Shown here: positions 46,097 through 57,523 of the stretch, piece after piece
How the letters are laid out: every line of letters starts with the position of its first letter
Position numbering within the stretch: position 1 is the stretch's first letter
From: Spodoptera frugiperda
Lineage: Eukaryota > Arthropoda > Insecta > Lepidoptera > Noctuidae
NCBI RefSeq assembly: GCF_023101765.2
Contig: NC_064233.1
Span: 3,247,501-3,311,500 of the forward strand
Length of the DNA: 64,000 bases
Reading direction: 5' to 3'
The notes under the pieces: generated by a model
The model's database searches: none
Told to the model about the DNA's origin: nothing
The model's input: the letters and a program-made list of their open reading frames with translations, nothing else
Program-made: the position numbers and the translations under genes

Positions 46097-46402
46097 GATG
46101 CTGCTGTTCTAGTGCTGACACGAGAATGATGTCCAGTACTGCTGCCGCGGGTTTTATAATCAATATTGTGTTACAGATACTAATAAGTTACAAATTACTT
46201 AATTGTTTTTATGTAACGCGATAAGCCTACTTCTACGATAAGCCTATTGACCAACAAACAAACGCACAATTATTGAGACAGCTTAATGCAAGTGACGTAA
46301 TGTGAACTCCTCGCGGTAGGTATGTACAATGTGTCAAGTATATAAGCTCGGGGACCGATCCAGTTCATCATTCAGTCTTCAGCTCCTCGTTGAACATCAA
46401 AC
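46097..46402. promoter_or_regulatory. Bidirectional promoter of B13/A12
   Basis: TATAAAA faces B13 (complement of 46152-46158) and TATATAAG is at 46339-46346 for A12. GATAAGCCT is duplicated at 46220-46228 and 46237-46245, the inverted counterpart of the A5/B6 promoter. Confidence 0.85.
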
Positions 46403-47226
46403 ATGTCTACCTTCGCTTTTGTGTTCCTCTGCATCCAAGCTTGCTTGGTCCAGGTAAGCAGCCGACTAAAAAAAAATTATAATTAAGTACTTCTGGAGTT
46501 ATTATGCCTCACATCACATCATCAGTCTATAAGTTGACCACTGTTAGCCAAAGGCCTCTTCTCGCACGCAAAAGGCTTGAGCTTTAATCACCACGCTTGC
46601 TCAATGCGGGTTGGCGATTTCAAACTTATAATTAGAAATTATAAACCCAGGTTTCCTCACGATGTTTTTCTGGACCGTTTGTCAAGGGTGTCTAAATAAT
46701 TTTAGAAAGCAAATGTAACTCGGAAAATGTCTCATTGGTACTTGCTTTTAGTAGGTTTCGAACATATTTATTTTGTCTTAGGTAATAAAATTCATTAATT
46801 CTATTCCAGCATGTGTTCAGTCAGTGCACCAGCCCCGCAGCTGTTGTTGAAGCTCCCTTCGGTCTGGCCGCTCGTGGTCTGGCTGGTCCTCTTGGCTGGG
46901 CTGCTCCTGGCCTTGCTGCTAACGGTCTCATTGCTCCCGGCCTTGCTGCTCGTGAACTTATTGCCCCTGGCATTGCTGCTCCCTTCGGTCTGGCTTCTCC
47001 TTTAGCTTACGATGGTCTGGCCTACCCTGGAGCTGCTCCTTACGGCGGTGCTGGTGAAGGCAACGTGGCGGTCGCTGGTGAGCTGCCAGTCGCTGGTACT
47101 ACCGCCGTCGCTGGTCAGGTCCCCATCATGGGCGCTGTGAGCTTCGGAGGACCTGTGGGTGCCCTTGGATCCGTATCCATCACTGGACAGTGCGCTTGCG
47201 GCTGCAACGCTCCCATTTACTATTGA
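46403..47226 (+). CDS. Class A chorion protein (A12), two exons
   Basis: Exon 1 is 46403-46453 and exon 2 is 46810-47226; 155 aa. The intron is 356 bp, enlarged by an R4 repeat insertion (about 46505-46755). The protein has PVGALGSVSITGQC where other copies have PVAAAGSVSITGQC; end CACGCNAPIYY. Confidence 0.9.
46505..46755 (+). repeat. R4 repeat in the A12 intron
   Basis: It contains CACGCTTGCTCAATGCGGGT, TTTCCTCACGATGTTTTTC and ACTCGGAAAATGTCTCATTG. A longer related copy sits in the B14 intron (about 50565-50870). Class not identified. Confidence 0.65.
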
Positions 47227-48463
47227 GTTAATTGTTTACCGTTATAATAAATATATTTTTAATATACCCATTATTTTTATTACCATTGTTTTCATAATTT
47301 ATGAGAGAATATTGCTATTGAAGTTTGACATGAAGCATTTATTTTAATAATTAACCCACAGCAATTGTAGTATTAACTGTGGTATGAACTGTCATCGGCT
47401 CTATTTCAGAACCGATACGACCTTCAAACCTTGAAAGAATTTTGTACGCCTTTTTAAAAGGCCGGTACTGCGCCTCTGACTCCTCTGATGTTGCGGGTGT
47501 CCATGGGCGGCGCTGATCGCTTACCATCAGGTGACCCCTCAGCACGTTTGCCCCCTATTCCATAAAAAAATCACATTACAAAATAAAGATTCAGAAACCT
47601 GATGGGTAAAATGGCATAGAATGGGGATAAACTCAAAATTTAAGTAAGTATTGTTAAAAGGAAGTTATGTTTAAATTTTGGTGTTGTAAGTCAATCTTTT
47701 TATAAGAACGTTGCCCCACACTTAGATTTTCTCTTGTGTCGTGGGTGCGTTTACAAATATACAAGTTCACATACAGACGACACCCAAACACAGAACAAAA
47801 ATTTGTGGATCGGATTTGTGAAACGGTTGCCGTAGTCGAAACCGGCATTTGGCAGCAATCGTAGCAAGGCTACAGCGTAGCAATGCGTAGCTCGTAGTTG
47901 CTACGCAGAACAAGTTACCAGAAAATGCACCACGTGATTGCCGAGCGAGAGATGACGGATTCCATTCTTCATTATAGATAAAGTACTTGAGATCTCCATT
48001 TGATTTTTTGTTACAAGTTTTTGTTTAGCTTGCAATGTAAGCATGGTCTGAAGTGAAACCAGCAACAAAATTAACCGGAGCTGCGGACTACCTAGCGGGT
48101 ATACCGGGGCTCCCGCTCGAAGCAGGAGTTGGACGGGGTGGATTTTAGTCAGTAAGAGTCTGACACTCCCTCTTACCTCGCCCAGGGCGGGACAAGTCAT
48201 TGTATAATTTTTCCTCAAAAAACAAAAAAAAAAATTAGTTTTTGCTTTTAAGCAACTAAATGATGCTTCAACCGACAATACGGTTTTAAAGCGCAGGTTT
48301 TAACATAGTGTAGAAAGAGGTTGCAGTCGCTTTTTTTAATGTAGTTTTATAAAAATCACTGTTTCTAAAAACCAACCATATCAACGGAAACAACCACTCC
48401 AAAAATAAACAACATAATTTATACATATATCAACTTGTATTTTATTATCTTACAACTAAATCT
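47227..48463. other. Intergenic space A12-A13 with LINE and SINE parts
   Basis: It holds a LINE 3' tail (+, about 47392-47570; CCATCAGGTGACCCC...CCATAAAAAAA), a SINE-B body (-, about 47700-47830) and an R2 copy (-, about 48070-48225). No gene. Confidence 0.6.
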
Positions 48464-49425
48464 CTAGTAAACATAAGGAGACCCACATCCACAGGCACAC
48501 TGCCCATTAATAGACACAGCACCACCAGCCGGGATAGCGCCTCCGAAGCTCACAGCGCCCATGATGGGGACCTGACCGCCGATAGCAGTAGTACCGGAGA
48601 CTGGCAGCTCACCAAGGACCGCCACGTTGCCTTCACCGGCGCCGCCGTAAGCAGCACCTCCGTATGCAGCAGCAGGAGCAAGTGCGCCACCATAAGCAGT
48701 TCCGATGGCACCAGGGTAATTGGCAAAGCTAAGGGCGCCAGGGTAGGCTCCTGTGTATGCTCCAGGGTAGGCGAATTCAGTCACTCCTGCATTAAAGGCA
48801 CAAGGAGTAGCTACGGGAGCTGGAGCATAGCCTGGATAGGCTCCAAGACACTGGCTGAAGACGGTCTGTGAAAGAATAAAAACAAATTATTACAAATGTC
48901 TATTTCTTCTACTTGTTTAGTTTATTCTTTGTTCTTTTTTATGTTATTCCAAATTAGGATTTTCTCCAGTGTCGTGGGTGCGTTTACTAACATACAAGTT
49001 CACATACACACGACACCTAGACCCGACACAACAATTTGTGGATCAACAAAAAAAATATTAGTCGGGTATGACACCCGCGGGACAAATGGACAAATGAATT
49101 CTAGTTTGCCATCTTCACACGGCTTATTTTTTAACTGTAATTAAGTTATCTAAGTTAAAACCACAATTTCGACGTGAAACAACGCTTGCGTTGTGTGATT
49201 ACCCCAATTCCCAATCCCCGATTCCCCAACAACCCTTAAATTCCTAACCCTAGCAACGCACTTGTAACACCTTTAATGGTTTCGGGTGTCCATGGGTGGC
49301 GGCGATTGCTTACCATCAGGTGATCCGTCTGCTCGTTTACCGGCTTATACGATAAAAAACCCATGTTTACTAACCTGAACCAAGCAAGCTTGGATGCAAA
49401 GGAACACAAAAGCGAAGGTAGACAT
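48464..49425 (-). CDS. Class A chorion protein (A13), diverged type
   Basis: Exon 1 is complement(49375-49425), the usual MSTFAFVFLCIQACLVQ; exon 2 is complement(48464-48865), starting TVFSQCLGAYPGYAPAP; 150 aa. The left arm is Tyr/Pro/Gly-rich (YPGAYTGAYPGAL, GGALAPAAAYGGAAYGGA), quite unlike A2-A12. The centre is GEGNVAVLGELPVSGTTAIG and the end CACGCGSPYVY. The arm resembles A14/A15. The intron (509 bp) contains SINE-B and R1 pieces. The donor is GTTAGT. Partner of B14. Confidence 0.88.
49170..49358 (+). repeat. R1 3' part in the A13 intron
   Basis: It runs from CGACGTGAAACAACGCTTGC to TTATACGATAAAAAA, oriented against A13. Confidence 0.65.
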
Positions 49426-50464
49426 GATTGTTTGATATTCAACAATGAAGACTGAATGATTTGCAAAGTCAAAATCAAAGCTTATAAAGGTTATTATTAC
49501 AAAATTTAACATAATAATGGCATAATATATATGTAGAAGTTATCTATTATTATTATAACATTATTAAAAATATAAGTAACTAGCATTCGCCTGCGGATTT
49601 GCTCGCACTCTTTTTAGACGCTTGGGGCAGATTTACAAAAAAAAATAATGATGCACATTTTTTTGTAACAACTATCCTGAGATATACTAAATTAACTAAA
49701 AATTACGGTTTATTCACATACACTAATGGGAAAAACTCTACTAGTTTCGAGTCACAGAGGGACTCTTTATCATGACGGCATGGCGTAGCCTACTTTATTA
49801 TTACTATTTTATTTTATGTCACAAAATTTAACAATCCGCATACCAATTTTTAGCTTCACAATTCTACCTTAAGAATTGTTAAACTTCTACGCCTGAATCT
49901 AAAAAAGTGAGGGGTTAGAAAGAGACAAAAAAGAGCCTATGTGGTAAGGATGAAAGACCTTATCCCACTTTTTGTTTTTGAAGGGTAATATCATTATATG
50001 ACTTCTCCAGCCTTAGGTGAGGTGAGAGGGAGTGTCAGACTCTTACTGACTAAAAACCACCCCGTTCCTACTCCTGCTTTTCGAGCCGGAGCCCCGATAA
50101 GCCCGCTAGATACTCCGCTGCTCCAGATCAGGACTCTTAATCCCTTTAAACGATATCTACTTAACAAAACTACGTCAATTCGTCGCTCCGTTTTGCCACC
50201 GAAAAACGGACAAGCAAACTAACAGATACACACACTTATACATTAATAATAATATTTGTATGAATAAAGAACGTGACATCAAACCGTTTGATTACTCGAC
50301 AGTTACAACGTTCTTACCTATTTATTACATATAAATCATGCAATAGCTTATGTAATTAGCTGATAAGAATATGAATATAAGATATCGTCTGTGTGGTAGA
50401 CATCATTCAATTGTGAACACTCGAAGCCTTCTCTCGAAGACGAAACCAATTCCTCTTCATCACC
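49426..50464. promoter_or_regulatory. Long divergent spacer between A13 and B14
   Basis: At 1,039 bp it is about three times longer than the other A/B promoters. TTTATAAG (complement, about 49482-49489) faces A13. A TATA-like GAATATAAG near 50373 and CATCATTC near 50401 face B14. CTGATAAG near 50361 is a GATA-type site. An R2 copy (49985-50135) and other repeat-like sequence account for part of the extra length. The AGGCTTATC site of the main pairs is not present. Confidence 0.6.
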
Positions 50465-51859
50465 ATGGCAGCTAAAGCTTTTGTCGTCTTCTGCGCTCAA
50501 GCGTTGCTTGTCCAGGTAAGTTCATTGTTTTCTTAAAACAGTAGTTTAATAATAGTAACAGCAAACGTGGTCACTGCTGATCAAAGCCCCTTCTCACATG
50601 GAGAAGGTTTGAGCATTAACCGCCACGCTTGCTTAATGCGGGTTGGCGATGTCAAACTTATAATCAGAAATGATAACCCCACGTTTCCTCACGATGTTTT
50701 CCTTCTCTTTTTAAGAGTGATGTCTTAATAATTTTAGAAAGTACAAAGAACTCGGAAATAGTCACATTGGTACTTGCCGTTGGTAGGTTTCAAACCCGCA
50801 CCCTCATGCATGAGTGTGAGGTGTCTCAGATCTCCGGGCCACCACGACAAGTAACGTTATATGTCTACTAACTTTTGCCCGCGGCTTCGATCGCGTTAAG
50901 TAATATTACTGTTATTGGAATTTCTCAAAATCTTTTCTTAAGAGATGCCTACGTCATAGTAGCTTAATATATGCAAAGTCTCAGCCAAATAGGTTTAAAA
51001 CAAAGTTTCATACTGAGTTTCATCCCCTATTCTATCCTGCGGGTAGAACTGGTTAAAATCCTTTCTTAGCTGATACCTACGTCATAATATCTACCTGCAT
51101 GCCAAATTTTAGCCCGATCCGTCCAATGGTTTGGGCTGTGCGTTGATAGATATCACTAAAATATTTCACTGTTGTTTTTTTTCTTTTATTATTCTATATT
51201 ACCTATATAAGTTTTGTGTGTGCGTTTTTCTTTTTTTTAATCTTTGTATATGTGTGCATGTCTATTGTTGAATAAATAAGGTATTATTTTTCTTTCTTTC
51301 TTTCTAAAAAACTACTTCTCAATTACAGGTCGCCTATTCCCAATCCTGTCTCGGCCTGGGCAGTCCGTATGGAATGGGCCTATCTCCAGCCCTAACCAAC
51401 CCTGGCCTACTGAACAATGGCCTAGTTTCCCCAGCCTTAGCAGCCAGAGGCCTTGTAGCTGAAGGCATTTACACTCCGACCATGGAATTCACGGCAACCA
51501 GTGGCGGCTCTCTACCAGTAACCAGTTCTTCAGCCATCGCCCCAACTGGAATTTCCATAGTATCTGAGAATGTGTTTGAAGGTGCTCTGTCCGTAGCTGG
51601 TGAACTACCGTTCGTTGGTACTACGGGAATGGAGGGAGCTATGCCTTCTGCTGGTGCTGGTGCCATAAACCATGCTTGTGGTAATGGTGTGACTGCTATG
51701 GCAAGTGACTCTATTGCTTACGGCGCTGGTGCGGCCATTCCTCCTATTGCTGCTACCTTCCCTGCCGGTCCGTTGGCCGCTCCAGTAGCTGCCTTTACTC
51801 CTAACCCTCTGTCTGCCAGGATTGGGCTGAATGGATGTGCTGGTAACATCGTGTATTAA
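50465..51859 (+). CDS. Class B chorion protein (B14), diverged type
   Basis: Exon 1 is 50465-50515 (MAAKAFVVFCAQALLVQ) and exon 2 is 51329-51859; 813-bp intron; 193 aa. Exon 2 begins VAYSQSCLGLGSPYG, the left arm has NPGLLNNGLVSPALAARG, and the centre is MEFTATSGGSLPVTSSSA to NHACGNG. The right arm ends IGLNGCAGNIVY, without the CGC tail. It is closest in style to B2 (TATSGG, SSS). The intron carries an R4 copy. Confidence 0.88.
50565..50870 (+). repeat. R4 repeat in the B14 intron
   Basis: It contains CACGCTTGCTTAATGCGGGT, CCTCACGATGTTTTCC and a TTGCCGTTGGTAGGTTTCAA stretch. Confidence 0.65.
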
Positions 51860-53918
51860 GTTTCGTCTTCAGTGATTATATTTTTATGTTTTTTGTTGTT
51901 GAGTTGTTAAAAAATTAATAAAATTGTTTTCGAAAATTATGCTTTTGTTTTTGTTGTTTTTTGATGTTATGGAAGTAGTGTTTTAAGGTGTTTTTTTCAC
52001 CAAAGATGTGCTATGTTACATTGCTGAGGATGCATTTGGCTTTCACCAATCACATTCATTGGTACAGATAGCTTAGCATTGGTGGAAACGGATTTAGCTA
52101 AGCTATGTTTTTATAAGAAAAGATGCGTGCTATGGATGTGTGTTATAGATAGCTTCCCTACTATCGGCACATCGCACACTCGAGTTTCACATCTTGCTTG
52201 CACAGCTACATAGCTTAGTATCAGTGAAAACGGTCATATGTTTCACAGCTTAGCTTTTACGTCTTCGTGACATAACTACATAGCACATCTCTCGTCAAAA
52301 CGCATCCTAAGTCTTTTTTTTTTTTTTTGAGGGTGGAAATTCATTCAGTAACTTCTCCCTCCTTGAGCGAGGCGGGAGGGAGTGTCAGACTCTTACTGAC
52401 CCCGTTCCCAAGGGTTCTGCTTATACAGGTATATTACATATCGTTCACCGGATAACTTTTTAAATGGTGGATCACTTTTTCATAAACGTAATGTTTTTGA
52501 CTGAGGTCTCCAACCCACTAAGAGTGAAGATTATCAGTGTACGCGTCATCGTACATTAATTACGAAATATTTTATTATTGAAACTAATTGTGCAATTTCG
52601 TTGGTATTGCTGACATTGGAACACACTTCTTCATTACTATGAAGACCCTTTGTACATGATACGATTTTATATAATTTTTAGTGTTAATAAATCGCTTTAT
52701 TCTGACGTTAGTGTTTACATTCTCACTCGTCTCTAGACATACATCGGGATCATACCGCCTTACACATACTCGTAGCATCAAATGTATGAGAACAAAATAC
52801 GAGAACAAAGAACCCACACAATTGCCAACTCTCCCATGTTGAAAAGGCGAGTAATCCAAAAGTGGACCGCAGTGGGCTGCTGATTATCAGTATAAAAACC
52901 CGTTCATGGTACCAAGTTTACCGCAAAATACTTCGGATCAGAAGCTAGGAACGGGGTGGTTTTTAGCCATGTTCAGATGGCAAGCGCTTGAGGCAACTAC
53001 ATGCATTTTATTCAGTTAATCTGCGTGAACGATCTAGACACGAGGGCGATGCGGTGAGCCGCGGTGCACAGCGGCATGAACGCGACCAATTGGCTTGATA
53101 TTTTCACGCGAACTATACGTAGTGCCGTCACGTTTTTGTTTATAAATACATCGAAAACAGAAACAAAACGAAACTATTTACAATATGCACGTAGGACACA
53201 GTCGGTGCATCACATCGCATCAGGTTGTATTGAACGCCTTATCACCGCACCGCTTCGCGTTCGCTTTTAAATCGCTCACACAAGACGTCACGTTAGTATT
53301 TATTTTATTAGTATATAAGAGTTTCACATTCTCCCTTACGTCAGGCCGGAGAAGGAATTGGAAGATTTCTCTCTAAAAAAAAACGTTTGGTTTGTGTTGT
53401 TTACAATAAGACTTAATGACGACGTCAGTAAAATGGCGTGCATGTATATTAATAGTATAGATATAATATCATACATTATTATGTACTAGCCGCGCCGTAC
53501 GCGGTGTATGAAGAACAATTGTACCAAGTTTCGTTGAAATCTGTCGAGTGGTTTTTGTTTCTATAAAGAACATACAGACAGACAGACAGACAGACAAAAA
53601 AATTTCTGATTGCATTTTTGGCGTCAATATCGATCACTAATCACCAGCTTATAGTTATTTTGGAAATATATTTCATGTACAGAATTGACTTCTCTACAGA
53701 TTTATTATAAGTATAGAAGATGATTTGACTGTATACTATTATAATTATCAACATCAAAATCGATTTTCTATCCACCGTTGGACGTAGACGCCACTGAAGC
53801 TGACGCTTCATATTGTATTTCTTTAAAAAAGATCAAATAAATAAAAGTAAATGATTTCAAAAGCGCACAGATCCCTTTATTATATTAAACTTTTCTGGAA
53901 ATTATGTTAACTAGACTT
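51860..53918. other. 2-kb gene-free space B14-A14
   Basis: It holds an R3 copy (about 52015-52310), an R2 copy (about 52312-52405) and a LINE-like 3' region (about 53480-53640: GTACCAAGTTTCGTTGAAAT) ending in a (GACA)n run at 53577-53596. Open frames have no recognisable identity. Confidence 0.45.
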
Positions 53919-54347
53919 CTAGTAGCAAACGATAGGTTCACAACCACACGAGCACTTTCCGGAGATAGACACGGCTCCAGCAGCCGGCACGGCGCCGCCG
54001 AAGCTCACAGCGCCCATGATGGGGACCTGACCGCCGATAGCAGTAGTACCGGAGACTGGCAGCTCACCAAGGACCGCCACGTTGCCTTCACCGGCGCCGC
54101 CGTAAGCAGCACCTCCGTATGCAGCAGCAGGAGCAAGTGCGCCACCATAAGCAGATCCGATGGCACCAAGACCGAGAGCACCAAGACCGAGGGCACCACC
54201 ACATGGAGCAGCAGGAGCGAGCAGAGCAGGAGCAGGAGCTAAAGCTGGGGCTCCACACCCGCAGCCAACACCGCCGAGGTACTGACCGAACACTACCTGG
54301 ACCAAGCAAGCTTGGATGCAGACCAACAGAACAGCGAGCCTAGACAT
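53919..54347 (-). CDS. Intronless class A chorion protein (A14)
   Basis: A single frame of 142 aa: MSRLAVLLVCIQACLVQ runs straight into VVFGQYLGG with no intron, although this is the exact position of the intron in the other A genes. The left arm has two C-Gly motifs (GCGCGAPALAPAPALLAP), then GGALGLGALGLGAIG. The centre is GEGNVAVLGELPVSGTTAIG and the end GKCSCGCEPIVCY, with an extra Cys. Promoter and head-to-head partner B15 are retained, so it is not a randomly inserted retrocopy. The whole pair is duplicated as A15/B16. Confidence 0.9.
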   Translation of the reverse strand: MSRLAVLLVCIQACLVQVVFGQYLGGVGCGCGAPALAPAPALLAPAAPCGGALGLGALGLGAIGSAYGGALAPAAAYGGAAYGGAGEGNVAVLGELPVSGTTAIGGQVPIMGAVSFGGAVPAAGAVSISGKCSCGCEPIVCY

Positions 54348-54690
54348 GTTTGATGTTCGTTTGTGTTCAACGAGGAGCTGAAGACTGAATGATGTTCCTA
54401 CTTGTAGACCACGTTTATATAGTGCACGAGTGTGTTATCAGAACGACGCGAGTTATTGTCTATGTTCTACTGAAACAAAGCCCTCCATAGCAAATATTTC
54501 AAGGTCACGTCACTTACACAACGCACACTCGCATTTCTCCATTTCCTCACATTACTCGCACAACTACTGATAAACGTTTGCAAAGTTCATTTCAAAATTC
54601 ACTAAAACTAGATAAGGAACACGTTTCACTATAAATACTCGATCGATTCTTGGAACAATCATTGTCAAGTTTGCTTCAACACAAAGTACA
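54348..54690. promoter_or_regulatory. Bidirectional promoter of A14/B15
   Basis: In 343 bp, TATATAAA faces A14 (complement of 54414-54421) and TATAAATA is at 54630-54637 for B15. CTGATAAAC and CTAGATAAGG are GATA-type sites, but the AGGCTTATC of the other pairs is absent. The A leader still begins with the common GAACACAAACGAACATCAAA. Confidence 0.8.
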
Positions 54691-55311
54691 ATGGCCGCCA
54701 AGCTGATCCTCGTCCTCTGCGCTCAGGCGCTCTTCGTCCAGGTGGCATTCAGTCAGTGCCTCGGTCGTGCAGCTATCGCTGCCCCTGCCTTACCCAGCCC
54801 TGCGGTTGTTGCACCGAGCTGTGCTGGTAACGGTGTGATTGCTAATGGATGGATCGGTAACGGTCTGATCGGTACCGAATGGATCGGAAACGGTCTGATC
54901 GGCAATGGATTGGAAATCGTCCCCACCAGTGGCGGTGGACTGGCTGTGAGCAGCAGCTCTAGCATCGCTCCCAGCGGGCTCTCCCTAGCGTCTGAGAATG
55001 TGTTTGAGGGTGCTCTGTCCGTGGCTGGTGAGCTGCCGTTCGTGAGTGCTGTGGCTCTGGAGGGCGCGCTGCCCAGTGCTGGTGCTGGCGCCGTCAGCTA
55101 CAGCTGCGGTAACGGTGTCACTGCTATCGAGAGCATCGCTCCTTCTGCTGCTGCTGCTATTGCTCCTGCGGTAGCAGCTGCAGCTCCTGCTGCTGCGTAT
55201 GGCGCTGCAGCACGCTATGGTCTCGGTGGCTATGGACTGGGTGCTGCTGGCATCTCTCCTGCCGCTCTCGGACTCGGCTATGCCGGTCGCGGATGTGGCT
55301 GTGTCGTTTAA
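54691..55311 (+). CDS. Intronless class B chorion protein (B15)
   Basis: A single frame of 206 aa: MAAKLILVLCAQALFVQ continues directly as VAFSQCLGRAAIAA; the usual signal-peptide intron is precisely absent. The left arm has GNGVIANGWIGNG / GNGLIG repeats. The centre is TSGGGLAVSSSSSIAPSG to SCGNG, and the right arm is Ala-rich (AAAAIAPAVAAAAPAAAYG), ending GYAGRGCGCVV. Exon 2-equivalent sequence is shared with B1, which has the intron. Confidence 0.92.
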   Translation: MAAKLILVLCAQALFVQVAFSQCLGRAAIAAPALPSPAVVAPSCAGNGVIANGWIGNGLIGTEWIGNGLIGNGLEIVPTSGGGLAVSSSSSIAPSGLSLASENVFEGALSVAGELPFVSAVALEGALPSAGAGAVSYSCGNGVTAIESIAPSAAAAIAPAVAAAAPAAAYGAAARYGLGGYGLGAAGISPAALGLGYAGRGCGCVV

Positions 55312-57523
55312 TATGAGAATACACAAAACAAAGTTTGATAATTTAAAAATAATAAACTGATATCTTTGCAATTTATTTGATAATTTCATTTGAAACCCTT
55401 TGTGTCATCAATGAATAAGTAACTTTATAACTCTCATTAGATAACAGAAATCTAAGCACCAGTATTACATAGAAAAATAAGCAATAAAGCAACGTTGCCT
55501 TCCTCCAACTACGCGTGCAAATAGTGTTTCTTGTTACGTATAGTGAATATTTTAATATTTTATAAATTTGTGTAGTCAGATTCAGCCATTTTGTTCTACT
55601 TTGTTAACATTCAGATAATGTCATTCAAAATCTCATGATTAATCTTCGTACTTATATTGAAAACCCAATATTACTTTGTTCCTCTAGAGATCAAAGGGCT
55701 TAGAACGAGTTTCCTTTACGTTTAACGAAATTTTAACGAGGGTGCGTTCGGTGTTGTAATTGGTTGGTTCATTCGTGCCGGCCTACAATTCCATAAATTC
55801 TTTTGTTCTCAGACGTTGTTATCATATTCTTGTGATTTTGGGTCGACAAGAATGTAAGGCCACCCGCCTAGCGTTCCCAGAACCTGACTGATCATTTCCT
55901 GGACATTGCTAGTGCCACGAACGGAATCTGAGGTTTGGTGTCCCATCCGAGACTAAACTGTAAAAGTAGGAATTAAGTAGGTACCTAGACCTCACCCTTG
56001 CCGCCCCTCAACTCACGCAGCGCGACTTGTGAGCACGTTACAACCTTTGGTTTGACTTTTGTAGCCATCGTTTTGTATTTTTGTGAAAAAAACTAGTATT
56101 TAACCGCCTCATTGGCCGAGTGGTTGCAAGTGCGACTGCTGGGCAAGGGGTCTGGGGTTCGATTCCCGGGTCGGGCAAAGTATTGTTGGGTTTTTTTGGA
56201 TTTTCGAAAATTTCTCAGTAGTAGCACGGAGTCTGGAAATGTGCCCGGTATATGGCAATAGGCTCACCACATGGGACTTACAACATAAATTGTGAAAAGT
56301 GGGTGTACATTGTACAGTGGCATTACGTGCCATAATGTACACCTCTGCCTATCCCTTCGGGGATTAAAGGCGTGACGATATGTATGTATGTGTAACTAGT
56401 ATTTTTCCATTCCGGGACAGCAAAGTAAAATTACTGGACACGGGACAGCACACAACATTCCGGGACAATCCCGGCCATCTGGCAACCCTACACCCGCCAC
56501 CATTACCTTACCGCTGCGTTAGTCCCAATTGGATCTGTATGAAACCTTACATACAACGCCGAGGCGGTAGTGGCAAGACTACGCATGTATAAATGAAGAA
56601 GGAATATATATATATAAATGAACGAAGGCAGAGGACATCGTGGAGTATGAGAAGGTGAAGACCAAATTGACCTTGAGGGTCGTAAGGTTGGAACCGCGTC
56701 AAAATACCAACTTCAAGTCGTTTGTGGTGCTAGTTCCAACTCAACATCTCGAGAAGTTCCTCAAGGCAGAATTCTGGCCGAAGGGTGTCATATACCGACG
56801 TTTTCGAGGCAGGCTACGTTACACCGAGCAGCGTAATACGACGCCACGTATCGTCACATCGTGTGACCTTAATAACTAATATCATAATTATGTATTTATA
56901 GTATTTTATGTTTTAGTATAGTATTATTGTATTAATATGGGCCTTCGTTGCCTGATGTAAATCAATAAATAAATAAATGCACCGAAGCGGCGGCTGTGCT
57001 GCTGCTGCCGCTGTGTCATAATAAGCAAACAGCCAAAGCGAGACATGGATTATTTTGTGTCTCAAATCGAGGTAACGGACTTCAAGCGAGCAGACTAAGA
57101 TCACATGCCCTGATTGGTTTGTTTATTTGAGCCGACCAATCAGAGCTTCGAACGCGCTTTCGTTTCAATTACTTTAAACGTAAGTAGGTACCGGTAACTC
57201 ATCCTTCTCGCCCCTCAACTCACGCAGCGCGACTTGCGAACACGTGACAACGTTTGACTTTAAACTTTTTTGATCGAACCTACGTTTTGAGGTTTAGCAA
57301 TTCTAAACTTTTTATATGGAGATAAGAAAAACACTGATACGGTACTGACATGCCACTAAGTGATTATAGGTACTGATATACCGAACAAAAACATTGGATG
57401 GGCTTTGCTATAACATTGTTTATTTATGCACTCTCTAACGTGTTTAGGAATTATAACACAGAAAATGTTGCTAATTCATCGTTTATTATTTTATAACTAG
57501 CTGAATGACGCTGAAGCAGGATT
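55312..57523. other. Spacer between the two intronless pairs
   Basis: It contains R6 copies (about 55690-55790 and 57090-57190) and a full-length SINE-A (56103-56390). A LINE-type fragment at 56640-56879 reads FKSFVVLVPTQHLEKFLKAE and FWPKGVIYRRFRGRL, resembling the end of LINE ORF1 proteins. A LINE tail is near 56940-56980. Confidence 0.6.
56103..56390 (+). repeat. SINE-A copy
   Basis: It starts CCTCATTGGCCGAGTGGTTG and has the perfect B box GGTTCGATTCCCGGG, ATATGGCAATAGGCTCACC and the end GGGGATTAAAGGCGTGACG. Confidence 0.85.

Noticed and set aside
53904..54242. A 112-codon plus-strand frame over A14
   Set aside because: It is antisense to the class A central domain and repeated wherever that domain occurs.
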